DNA of 21,448 nucleotides from JBEIJQ01 sp040380145 (lineage in GTDB: Bacteria; Bacteroidota; Bacteroidia; Chitinophagales; Saprospiraceae). The position numbers and the translations under genes were made by a program. The stretch is taken from positions 1-21,448 of the forward strand of contig JBEIJQ010000037.1 in NCBI GenBank assembly GCA_040380145.1, read 5' to 3'. Of this stretch, positions 8,132-14,366 are shown piece after piece. How positions within the stretch are numbered: the first letter of the stretch is position 1; every line of letters begins with the position of its first letter. The notes beneath the pieces are model-generated. The model was not told the DNA's origin, did no database searches, and saw only the letters and a list, made by a program, of their open reading frames with translations.

Positions 8132-9175
8132 ATGAAAAGATCCTCTTGGCGCAGCCCATCCAATCTGGCCCTCGTGAAATACTGGGGCAAACACGGCCGC
8201 CAGCTGCCGCGCAATCCTTCGATCAGTTTCACCTTGTCGGAGGCCCACACAGAAACGACGGTTCAGTTGGCCGAGCGCACGCACCTGCACGGTGGGGCGG
8301 AGATTTCCTTCACCTTCGCCGGACGGGAGAACCCGGCCTTCAAGGCCAAGCTGCACAAGTTTCTAGACGGCATATTGGACCTGTTTCCCTTTTTGACCGA
8401 AACCCGTTTGGAGATTTCCTCGGACAATTCTTTTCCGCACTCGGCGGGCATCGCTTCCTCTGCCTCGGCGATGAGCGCCCTGGCACTTTGTCTGTGCGAC
8501 ATCGAACGGCAGCTCCTCGGCAGCCTGCGCGACGAGGCGGATTTCCTGCGCAAGGCCTCCGTGGTGGCGCGCCTCGGTTCGGGATCGGCCTGCCGTTCCG
8601 TTTATCCGCACATGGCCGTCTGGGGCGAATGTGCCGCCGTTCCCAGTTCGTCCGACAACTATGCGGTGCCCTTTGAGCCCCATCCCGTCTTCAAGACTTT
8701 CCACGACGACATCCTGATCATCTCCCGGGCCGAAAAACAAGTGTCCAGTTCGGCCGGCCACGGGCTGATGGAGGGGAATCCGTATGCGCCGGTGCGTTAC
8801 GACCGTGCGCACCAGAACATATCGCGTCTCGTGGCTGCCCTGCGCAGCGGCGATGTGGAGGTGTTCGGCGCCATTTCGGAGGCCGAGGCCTTGTCGCTGC
8901 ACGCCCTGATGATGATTTCCGAGCCGGGCTACCTGTTGTTGGAGCCCAACAGTCTGGCCGCCGTGCGGGCCGTGGAGGCGTTCCGTGCCGAGACCAAACT
9001 GCCCGTGTATTTCAGTTTCGACGCCGGTCCCAACCTGCACCTGCTGTACCCCCACGAGGTGTTCGACCGGGTGACCCCTTGGTTGGAATCCACCTTGGCC
9101 CCTTTGTGCCAGAGCGGACAGATCATCCGCGACCGCGTGGGCGACGGTCCGATCCGTTTGTATCCGACCGCCTGA
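8132..9175 (+). CDS. mvaD: Diphosphomevalonate decarboxylase
   Basis: Last enzyme of the classical mevalonate pathway: ATP-dependent decarboxylation of mevalonate diphosphate to isopentenyl diphosphate. The 347-residue protein has the family N-terminus SPSNLALVKYWGKH (usually NIALIKYWGK), the GHMP-kinase loop FPHSAGIASSASAMSALALCLC that binds ATP phosphates, GSACRSVYP, and near the end YFSFDAGPNLHLLYP with the conserved Asp of the decarboxylase active site. Its presence means this organism uses the mevalonate route for isoprenoids, as many Bacteroidota do. The other pathway genes are not in this window. ATG 8132 is the first in-frame start and is directly followed by conserved sequence. The 103 bp before it is very A/T-rich with no exact TAnnTTTG box, so it may be read from the truB promoter. 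Confidence 0.95.
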   Translation: MKRSSWRSPSNLALVKYWGKHGRQLPRNPSISFTLSEAHTETTVQLAERTHLHGGAEISFTFAGRENPAFKAKLHKFLDGILDLFPFLTETRLEISSDNSFPHSAGIASSASAMSALALCLCDIERQLLGSLRDEADFLRKASVVARLGSGSACRSVYPHMAVWGECAAVPSSSDNYAVPFEPHPVFKTFHDDILIISRAEKQVSSSAGHGLMEGNPYAPVRYDRAHQNISRLVAALRSGDVEVFGAISEAEALSLHALMMISEPGYLLLEPNSLAAVRAVEAFRAETKLPVYFSFDAGPNLHLLYPHEVFDRVTPWLESTLAPLCQSGQIIRDRVGDGPIRLYPTA

Positions 9176-9200
9176 TGCGGGCGTCGGCCTCATCCTCTTC

Positions 9201-9208
9201 TACTTTTG
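9201..9208 (+). promoter_or_regulatory. Putative TAnnTTTG -7 box for rsmG
   Basis: TACTTTTG, an exact consensus match, 24 nt before the ATG at 9233 and 25 bp after the mvaD stop. It suggests rsmG can be transcribed on its own and argues against the in-frame TTG at 9206, which lies inside the box. No clear -33 TTG is seen. Confidence 0.5.
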
Positions 9209-9232
9209 TCCCGCACCAAGTTTTTCCGAAGC

Positions 9233-9862
9233 ATGTTTTCCGACAATCCCTATTTTCCCCAACTGACCGAACAACAGAAAGCCCGTTTCGACGCGTTGGG
9301 CGAACTTTACCGTACCTGGAACGAGCAGATCAACGTGATTTCCCGCAAGGACATCGACAACCTGTACGAACGGCATGTGCTGCACAGTCTGGCCATTGCC
9401 AAATATGTTCGGTTCATGCCCGAGGGCCGGGTGCTCGACCTCGGTTGCGGCGGCGGTTTTCCGGGGATTCCCTTGGCGATTTTTTTTCCCGAGACCCATT
9501 TTATACTGGTGGATTCCATCGGAAAAAAAATCAAGGTCGCCGAGGCCGTTGCCGAGGCGCTGGGCTTGGAAAACGTGAGTTTTCGGCATGCCCGCGCCGA
9601 GGACCTGTCCGAAAAAGTGGATTTTGTGGTGTCGCGGGCCGTGGCCGAACTGGGCCAGTTGGTGCATTGGACGCGGGGCCTCATATCTGCCCAACAACGG
9701 CACGGGATTCCCAACGGGTTGATCGCCTTGAAAGGCGGGGGGCGTTTGAAAGAAGAGGTGGCAGCCCTCGGCAAAAGGGCTTATGTGGATGTTTTTCCCA
9801 TCCGAAAATACTTCGGCGAGCCTTTTTTCGAAGAAAAATTCGTGGTGTATGTGCAGCGATAA
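9233..9862 (+). CDS. rsmG: 16S rRNA (guanine(527)-N7)-methyltransferase
   Basis: Methylates G527 in the 530 loop of 16S rRNA using S-adenosylmethionine; loss of this enzyme gives low-level streptomycin resistance in other bacteria. The 209-residue protein has the N-terminal helical region with WNEQINVISRKD and ERHVLHSLA, the SAM-binding loop VLDLGCGGGFPGIPLAI (residues 67-83), the acidic strand end ILVDSIGKK (91-99), and SRAVAEL, all characteristic of RsmG. It usually begins about 65 residues before the SAM loop, which fits ATG 9233; the TTG at 9206 would add nine residues and overlaps a promoter box. It converges on the helix-hairpin-helix gene with a 21 bp gap and no visible terminator. Confidence 0.95.
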   Translation: MFSDNPYFPQLTEQQKARFDALGELYRTWNEQINVISRKDIDNLYERHVLHSLAIAKYVRFMPEGRVLDLGCGGGFPGIPLAIFFPETHFILVDSIGKKIKVAEAVAEALGLENVSFRHARAEDLSEKVDFVVSRAVAELGQLVHWTRGLISAQQRHGIPNGLIALKGGGRLKEEVAALGKRAYVDVFPIRKYFGEPFFEEKFVVYVQR

Positions 9863-9883
9863 GCGAATGTCAATCGCGGCGCA

Positions 9884-10720
9884 TCACTGTTCGTCCGACG
9901 GTGCTTCCCGGCGGTTTTCCAGTTCTTCCCAATGCCCGTCGCGAGCGAGCGCGGCCTGATCGGGCCATGAGGCGCACAGGGCTTGGAAACGCTTGTTGCG
10001 CTCACTGGCGGCCAAAAGCACGGCCATGATGTCTTCTTGGCCGGACGAGGCCAACTGGGCGTAGGTGCGGATACCGCCGTTCTTCAGCGCCCGCTCGATC
10101 ACGGGGCCGATGCCATCTATTTTTTGGAAATCGTCTTCCGGGGTTTCCGTGGCGATGGGGTATTCCAGCACAAAAGGCGGCAGGTCGAAAGTGATTTCCG
10201 GAGCAGTGGGCTCTTCGGCGGGCAATGGGGGTTCCCCGGCGGGTTCGTCGAGCTCGTCCAAGGGGCGCGCGGCATCCGACAGCAGTTGTTCGATGTGGGC
10301 GATTTCTTCATCGGTGGCACCGGGGGTTTCCTCGGCCGCAACGGTGGGTTCGTCGGCCGCAACGGTTGGCTCTTCGAAATCCAAGGAAACCGGTTCTTCG
10401 TACCCGGAAATTTCGGGGGCCGTTTCCACCGAAGGTTCGGCGGGCGAAATATCGGCAACGGGAATTTCGACCGGTGCCGGAGAAATTTCGGGAGCCGCTT
10501 GCGCTGCGACGGGCGTTTCTGAGACGACTGCGGGGACAGATTTACCCGGATTTTCGGCCACGGGGGCCGGAGACGCCGCGCCGGTAGCGGCCGAATTTTT
10601 TTGCGGGGCCCACAAATAGTAAGCGAACATCATCCCGAACAGGAAAGAAACGGCCAGCAGGATGAGTATTTCGAGGGTGGCGTCGGTGCCGTTGTAGGAG
10701 TGGGTGAGGTCGTTGAACAT
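9884..10720 (-). CDS. Single-pass membrane protein with acidic linker and helix-hairpin-helix domain
   Basis: A 278-residue protein in three parts: one transmembrane segment (about residues 14-37), a long Pro/Ala/Glu-rich, very acidic linker (about 45-185), and a C-terminal helix-hairpin-helix domain (about 197-270) starting DDFQKIDGIGPVIERALKNGGIRTYAQLA and ending in a WPDQAALARDGHWEEL segment. This type of domain occurs at the C-termini of several unrelated bacterial proteins and often next to an OmpA-family gene in Bacteroidota (from memory). The N-terminus is acidic and a Lys follows the membrane segment, so N-out/C-in topology is likely, placing the HhH domain in the cytoplasm. ATG 10720 is chosen because upstream in-frame codons are low-complexity. 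It lies 63 bp after the OmpA-like gene with no box between, so they are probably cotranscribed. Function unknown; HhH domains usually bind nucleic acid or proteins. Confidence 0.8.
   Translation of the reverse strand: MFNDLTHSYNGTDATLEILILLAVSFLFGMMFAYYLWAPQKNSAATGAASPAPVAENPGKSVPAVVSETPVAAQAAPEISPAPVEIPVADISPAEPSVETAPEISGYEEPVSLDFEEPTVAADEPTVAAEETPGATDEEIAHIEQLLSDAARPLDELDEPAGEPPLPAEEPTAPEITFDLPPFVLEYPIATETPEDDFQKIDGIGPVIERALKNGGIRTYAQLASSGQEDIMAVLLAASERNKRFQALCASWPDQAALARDGHWEELENRREAPSDEQ
10332..10373. repeat. 21 bp tandem duplication in the acidic linker
   Basis: Two adjacent 21 bp units at 10332-10352 and 10353-10373 both begin TCGGCCGCAACGGT and differ at a few bases near their ends. 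On the minus strand they encode the repeated peptide EPTVAA within the linker of the helix-hairpin-helix protein, and indicate linker growth by slippage. Confidence 0.8.
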
Positions 10721-10783
10721 AAAAAAGGGGGGGTGTCGTTGGTTGCTGTCAAGGGTTTTGGGCAATGGCAGGGGCGTGTACCG

Positions 10784-11623
10784 TTATTTTTTTTCGCGCT
10801 CTCTCACGATGCGTATGACCACGCGCTGCTCGGATCCGTGCCGGTCGTCGGCCGGCCGGGCTGGCATGGCCAGTACTTTCATGGAGAGGTTTTTCTTGGG
10901 GACGCCTTTTTTGATCAGGGTTTGAAAGACTTCCTCTGCATGTTTTTCGGCGATTTTTTTGCCCTTGTCGTTTTTGCCGCTTGCTTCGAACAGGCCCGTT
11001 ACCTGGAGCCGCGCGTTCAATTTGGCGAAGCGTTTGGCAGCTTTGGACAGCGCTTCTTCCATTGCCTTGGCCTGGACCTTTCGGTCTTGGCCCTCGGGGA
11101 AGAACACGACGATGCTGTCGTTGCTTTCTTCGGCATATACGGAATAAAGGACCGTAGTGAAATCGCAGGCCCAAAAGGGATCGTTTTTGAGATCTTCGCT
11201 GAAACGGCCTTTGGCCGCGGCGATCTGCACCCGTCCGAAAAAAGGTTTGAGCAATTGGCGCACCGAATCGGCGCGGGCCAGCCCGAGATTGTCTTGGTCT
11301 TCCGGCTTTTCTTCCCCGTCGAAGTAATAGCCCGTCACCAACAGGGCTTCGTTGGAAGAAACCGTCTTGATCAGGGAATCGCGGAAGGCATCGAAATCGC
11401 GGCGGACATACGGTCTCGGATCGTTCCAGAGGAAATTGATGCGGTAGGGCAGTTCGAGTTCTTTTTCGACTGCCGGTGTGTCAACGGCCACGGGTATTTC
11501 GATCGGTGCAGGCTCCGAGGTGCGTCCCTGGCCAAAACCCTTGATGATGGAGGTGTAATAATAGGTCGCTCCGAGACAATAGGCTCCGAAGGCCAACAAG
11601 GTAAGCAGTGCTTTGGAATTCAT
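10784..11623 (-). CDS. Membrane-anchored protein with two OmpA-like domains
   Basis: A 279-residue protein with an N-terminal hydrophobic segment (MNSKALLTLLAFGAYCLGAT), probably an uncleaved anchor because the Cys is preceded by Tyr and gives a poor lipobox. After a short linker come two OmpA/MotB-like segments. The first has LLVTGYYFDGEEKPEDQDNLGLARADSVRQLL, matching the peptidoglycan-binding pattern with Asn, Leu and RA. The second (VVFFPEGQ...ARLQVTGLFEASGKN...AEKHAEEVFQTLIKKGVPKKNLSMKVLAM) keeps the fold pattern but lacks the RA pair. The periplasmic part probably holds the protein to the cell wall. ATG 11623 fits the anchor; the upstream in-frame extension is low-complexity. It is followed by the helix-hairpin-helix membrane protein gene, which suggests a joint role. 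The family call is good; function is inferred. Confidence 0.8.
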   Translation of the reverse strand: MNSKALLTLLAFGAYCLGATYYYTSIIKGFGQGRTSEPAPIEIPVAVDTPAVEKELELPYRINFLWNDPRPYVRRDFDAFRDSLIKTVSSNEALLVTGYYFDGEEKPEDQDNLGLARADSVRQLLKPFFGRVQIAAAKGRFSEDLKNDPFWACDFTTVLYSVYAEESNDSIVVFFPEGQDRKVQAKAMEEALSKAAKRFAKLNARLQVTGLFEASGKNDKGKKIAEKHAEEVFQTLIKKGVPKKNLSMKVLAMPARPADDRHGSEQRVVIRIVREREKK

Positions 11624-11721
11624 AAAAGTGGCGGAGAACCGGATGGGCCGGCGATAGTTGTTCGTCGAACGGTCCATCCGATTTTTTTGAAAAAACGACG
11701 GTGGACCAAAGGTGCATCCAA

Positions 11722-11729
11722 CAAAGGTA
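11722..11729 (-). promoter_or_regulatory. Putative TAnnTTTG -7 box for the OmpA-like gene
   Basis: Minus strand reads TACCTTTG, an exact consensus match, 98 nt before the ATG at 11623. The leader would contain the T/A dyad at 11682-11695. Possible -33 TTG elements lie about 26 nt upstream, slightly too far. Confidence 0.45.
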
Positions 11730-11792
11730 GTCTTTTTTTGCGAATGTCCATTGAGCAAAAACAAACGGAATAAGGCTTGTCGCTCGTTTGAT

Positions 11793-11800
11793 TACCTTTG
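11793..11800 (+). promoter_or_regulatory. Putative TAnnTTTG -7 box for the TlpA-like gene
   Basis: TACCTTTG, an exact consensus match, the same octamer as in the divergent promoter at 11722-11729. It lies 91 nt before the ATG at 11892, so the leader would be about 85 nt. A TTG at 11777-11779 is 13 nt upstream. Confidence 0.45.
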
Positions 11801-11891
11801 GCACAGCAATTGGTAGAGGTCTGCGCCATTGGGTGCAGTGCCCGCCCTCTTGGCCAAAATCCCATTTATTTCATATCGAAAATTTTTATCC

Positions 11892-12380
11892 ATGCGTGTT
11901 TTTGCCTCTTTTGTCCTGCTGTTGGCCGCCACGGCTGTATTTGCCCAAAACGATCAACTGCCCAAGGCACAAGTGTTCACACTCCAGGGCCAATCTGCCG
12001 ATATTGCCACCTTCGTGAAACCCGAAAAAATAACTGTCCTGAATTTTTGGGCCACTTGGTGCTCGCCCTGCAAAAAGGAGCTCGACAACATCGCCGAGCT
12101 GTACGAAGACTGGCAAAAAGAATACAATGTCGAGCTGATCGCCTGCACCATCGACGATGCGCGCTCTCTCACCAAGGTCGGTCCCATGGTGGAGGCCAAG
12201 GGGTGGACCTACACTATCCTGTCCGACAAAAACGAAGATCTGCGCCGCGCGCTCAATTTCCAAAATGTGCCCTACACTTTCGTGATCAAAGACAACAAGA
12301 TCGTGTACACCCACAGCGGCTATGTGGAAGGCGCCGAATACGAGCTCGAGGAAGTACTCAAAAAATTGGCGGGCAAGTAA
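11892..12380 (+). CDS. Exported TlpA-like thioredoxin
   Basis: A 162-residue periplasmic thiol-disulfide protein of the TlpA/ResA type. Residues 1-18 form a signal peptide ending VFA, cleaved before Gln19. The thioredoxin fold follows: VLNFWATWCSPCKKEL with the redox pair Cys57/Cys60, then LIACTIDDARS and, after the central region, NVPYTFVIKDNKIVYTHSGY with the conserved cis-Pro (VPY). Such proteins reduce or shuffle disulfides in exported proteins or in cytochrome c maturation; I cannot tell which here. The in-frame codons before ATG 11892 do not encode a signal peptide. It is divergent from the OmpA-like gene and ends in its own terminator at 12404-12442. Two secreted thioredoxin-fold genes lie on the opposite strand just beyond it. 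Confidence 0.9.
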   Translation: MRVFASFVLLLAATAVFAQNDQLPKAQVFTLQGQSADIATFVKPEKITVLNFWATWCSPCKKELDNIAELYEDWQKEYNVELIACTIDDARSLTKVGPMVEAKGWTYTILSDKNEDLRRALNFQNVPYTFVIKDNKIVYTHSGYVEGAEYELEEVLKKLAGK

Positions 12381-12403
12381 TTTCCGCTGCCGATACCTCT
12401 TTT

Positions 12404-12442
12404 TCGGGCTTGGATCGCTGTGGTCCAAGCCCGATTTTTTTT
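12404..12442 (+). terminator. Rho-independent terminator after the TlpA-like gene
   Basis: TCGGGCTTGGA (12404-12414) pairs perfectly with TCCAAGCCCGA (12424-12434) around a 9-base loop, followed by eight Ts. It begins 23 bp after the stop codon. Confidence 0.92.
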
Positions 12443-12635
12443 GAAAAAAATGGACATCGAGTTCTTTTTTGCATCCTTACTGGGGAGAAAATCGTCTCTT
12501 GCTGTTTTTGGGTGAAAAGAAAAAGTATAGGGCGGCTCTGGCCGAAAGAAAAACTGTTTACTGGATGAAGTGTTGGAGCACATTCGTATTCGAAAAAAAT
12601 CGGTCAAACATCGAGGCTGTGTTTCAAAGCTCCAC
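12443..12635. other. Gene-free spacer between converging terminators
   Basis: The 311-base interval 12381-12691 holds no credible gene. It contains the TlpA terminator at its left end and the terminator of the first T9SS thioredoxin gene at its right end. Between them is A-rich sequence with no recognised motif. A 67-codon open frame here starts at TTG, has no family features and runs into the right-hand terminator. Confidence 0.7.
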
Positions 12636-12668
12636 AAAAAAAGGCCCTCCCGAAAGCGGGAGGGCCTT
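12636..12668 (-). terminator. Rho-independent terminator of the downstream T9SS thioredoxin gene
   Basis: AAGGCCCTCCCG (12641-12652) pairs perfectly with CGGGAGGGCCTT (12657-12668) around a 4-base loop. Read on the minus strand it ends in a run of Ts (As at 12636-12642 on the plus strand). It lies 23 bp beyond the stop codon at 12692. Confidence 0.92.
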
Positions 12669-12691
12669 GTAATAAATCTCTGAGGAGATGA

Positions 12692-14164
12692 TCAACGGAC
12701 GACCGTGAACATCTTGGTCACGAGGCCTTTGTCGGTGCCGATCATCACGGCGTAGGTGCCCACGGGGAGCTCGGATGTCTCAACGCTCAGGGCGTAGGTA
12801 CCGGCGGTGCGCTCCATGTTTTCCACGGACTTGATCGGTTGGCCGAGGGCGTTCACGATCGTGACGGCCACATTGGAGGACTCGTCGAGGCGATATTCCA
12901 GCGTGAAGTTGTCGTTGGCCGGATTGGGGAACAGGCGCACATTGGAGCGGTCGATTTCCACGGTGATGAGGCCGGTGCCGGTGCCCGACTTATAGACATC
13001 GTCGCGTTGTTCAAAATCTGCGGCCGCGCCGGTGATGTTGACGATGTTGGTGCCCGCAGCCACGTCCACGAGGCGATAGAAGCCGTTGCCGTAAGCGCAG
13101 CAGATGCCGTCTCCGTAGGAGTCGATGATGCGGAAGTTGTAGCAATCGTTCTGATTGAGCGTGAAAGTCTGGGTGATCAGCTGGTTGTTGTTGGCTCCGG
13201 TGTACGCGGCTTGTGCCACGGTGTTGCCGGCGCCGTCGTACAAGGCCCAGCTGGATTCGGCGGCGTAACCGTCGAGTTGGAGCTCGAGGCGGACTTCAAT
13301 GCCTTGGAGCGTCACATTGGAAGCCACATACGAACCGGTGGTCTGGTTGTTGTTGGCGTTGGCGTCGTTGGCCGCGTTGACGCGGAAGGTGTAGGTGGCA
13401 TTGCCGGTCACGGGCACGGTGCCCACGAGCACATCGGCGGTGCCGTAGGTGCCCAAGTTGCCGTTCCAGGTGTTGGAGGCCACCACGTTGCCGCCGGAGA
13501 GGGCTTCGATCGTGCAGGAAGCCAAGGACTGGGTGCCCATGTTCTGCATCATCACGCGGAGTTCGGCGTTGGCGCCCACGCAAGCGGCGGGGGAGCCGGT
13601 GTACTGGATCAGACCGGCGTCCACGGGTTGGGTGGCGACCGGGCAGCTACCGGCCAGTGCATACATTTGGGGCACGGTGAGTCCTTGCGAGAAAGTGTTC
13701 ACGATGCGGTTGGGGCAGATCACATACAGGGTCGGGTATGCGTTGATCTCATAAAGATTGGCGATCTGCGGGCCGGTGGCGTGTAGGATGGGATAAGTGG
13801 TACCGGCTACCCAGTTGCCCTGCGTGTTGCCGCCGGTTCCTTGCAGGTCGGCCAAAGATGTCTGGCCGTCGCCCTCGGCGAAGAAGACCATCACTTTGTT
13901 GGGCGTGATCGTGCCCGTGGGACCGTACTGATCGTACAGGTCGCGCAGTTTGTGCGTGTTGTGGTAGTTCCAGCAGGGGCCGCACCAAGTGGCGGAGACG
14001 TCGAGGTACACCGTGATGCCTTGGTCGAGCAGGCTGTAAAGCGTGTAGGAGTTGCCGTTGAGGTCGGTGGCCGTGAAGTTAGGAGCCACGCTGTTGGCGG
14101 GGAGCTGCGCCGTAGCGGCACCCATCGTCAAAGCGGCGAATGCGGAAAGTAAGAGTTTTTTCAT
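12692..14164 (-). CDS. T9SS-exported thioredoxin-fold protein, copy A
   Basis: A 490-residue secreted protein. A signal peptide (residues 1-19, ending ATA, cleaved before Gln20) precedes a thioredoxin/AhpC-like domain (about 20-180) with ATWCGPCWNYHN, redox pair Cys61/Cys64, and a likely cis-Pro in INAYPTLYVICP. Next is a CARDB-like beta domain (about 185-290, containing LRVMMQNMGTQSL), then a segment of the type RLELQLDGYAAESSWALYD...CYNFRIIDSYGDGICCAYGNGFYRL, seen in many secreted Bacteroidota proteins. The last 84 residues (407-490) are a type A T9SS sorting domain: VRLFPNPAND...LGQPIKSVE...LPVGTYAVMIGT...TKMFTVVR. It probably acts at the cell surface. ATG 14164 is set by the signal peptide. 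It is a close paralogue of the next gene upstream and has its own TAnnTTTG box and terminator. The partner of its thiol pair is unknown. Confidence 0.92.
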   Translation of the reverse strand: MKKLLLSAFAALTMGAATAQLPANSVAPNFTATDLNGNSYTLYSLLDQGITVYLDVSATWCGPCWNYHNTHKLRDLYDQYGPTGTITPNKVMVFFAEGDGQTSLADLQGTGGNTQGNWVAGTTYPILHATGPQIANLYEINAYPTLYVICPNRIVNTFSQGLTVPQMYALAGSCPVATQPVDAGLIQYTGSPAACVGANAELRVMMQNMGTQSLASCTIEALSGGNVVASNTWNGNLGTYGTADVLVGTVPVTGNATYTFRVNAANDANANNNQTTGSYVASNVTLQGIEVRLELQLDGYAAESSWALYDGAGNTVAQAAYTGANNNQLITQTFTLNQNDCYNFRIIDSYGDGICCAYGNGFYRLVDVAAGTNIVNITGAAADFEQRDDVYKSGTGTGLITVEIDRSNVRLFPNPANDNFTLEYRLDESSNVAVTIVNALGQPIKSVENMERTAGTYALSVETSELPVGTYAVMIGTDKGLVTKMFTVVR

Positions 14165-14210
14165 ACAGAACGACAATGATAATTTGGTTAAAGATAGAAA
14201 AATCAGGATG

Positions 14211-14218
14211 CAAATATA
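14211..14218 (-). promoter_or_regulatory. Putative TAnnTTTG -7 box for T9SS thioredoxin copy A
   Basis: Minus strand reads TATATTTG, an exact consensus match, 46 nt before the ATG at 14164. A TTTG (CAAA at 14243-14246) lies 24 nt upstream, close to the usual -33 spacing. With the terminator at 14314-14346, this suggests copy A is transcribed separately from copy B. Confidence 0.55.
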
Positions 14219-14313
14219 ATTGTATTTTTTGGGCTGGTGGTCCAAAATTTATTGCAAAAAATGTCGGGCCTGCGGCCGAAAAAAACTTTTTCCCAAAATG
14301 TGCCCAAACAAAA

Positions 14314-14346
14314 GCAAAAGCCCTTCCGAAACGGAAGGGCTTTTGC
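14314..14346 (-). terminator. Rho-independent terminator of T9SS thioredoxin copy B
   Basis: GCAAAAGCCCTTCCG (14314-14328) pairs perfectly with CGGAAGGGCTTTTGC (14332-14346) around the loop AAA, giving a 15 bp stem. On the minus strand it is followed by a T-rich stretch (TTTGTTT). It lies 20 bp beyond the stop codon at 14367. Confidence 0.88.
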
Positions 14347-14366
14347 CAAGAAAAATGCGCGTGAAA

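Noticed and set aside
11797..11875. tRNA-like stretch (CAATTGGTAGAGG resembles a D-arm)
   Set aside because: I could not find a matching acceptor stem, anticodon stem or GTTC T-loop, so it is treated as chance similarity in the TlpA-like leader.
12469..12672. 67-codon open frame between the TlpA-like gene and T9SS thioredoxin copy A
   Set aside because: TTG start, no similarity I recognise, and it runs through the terminator of the opposite-strand gene.
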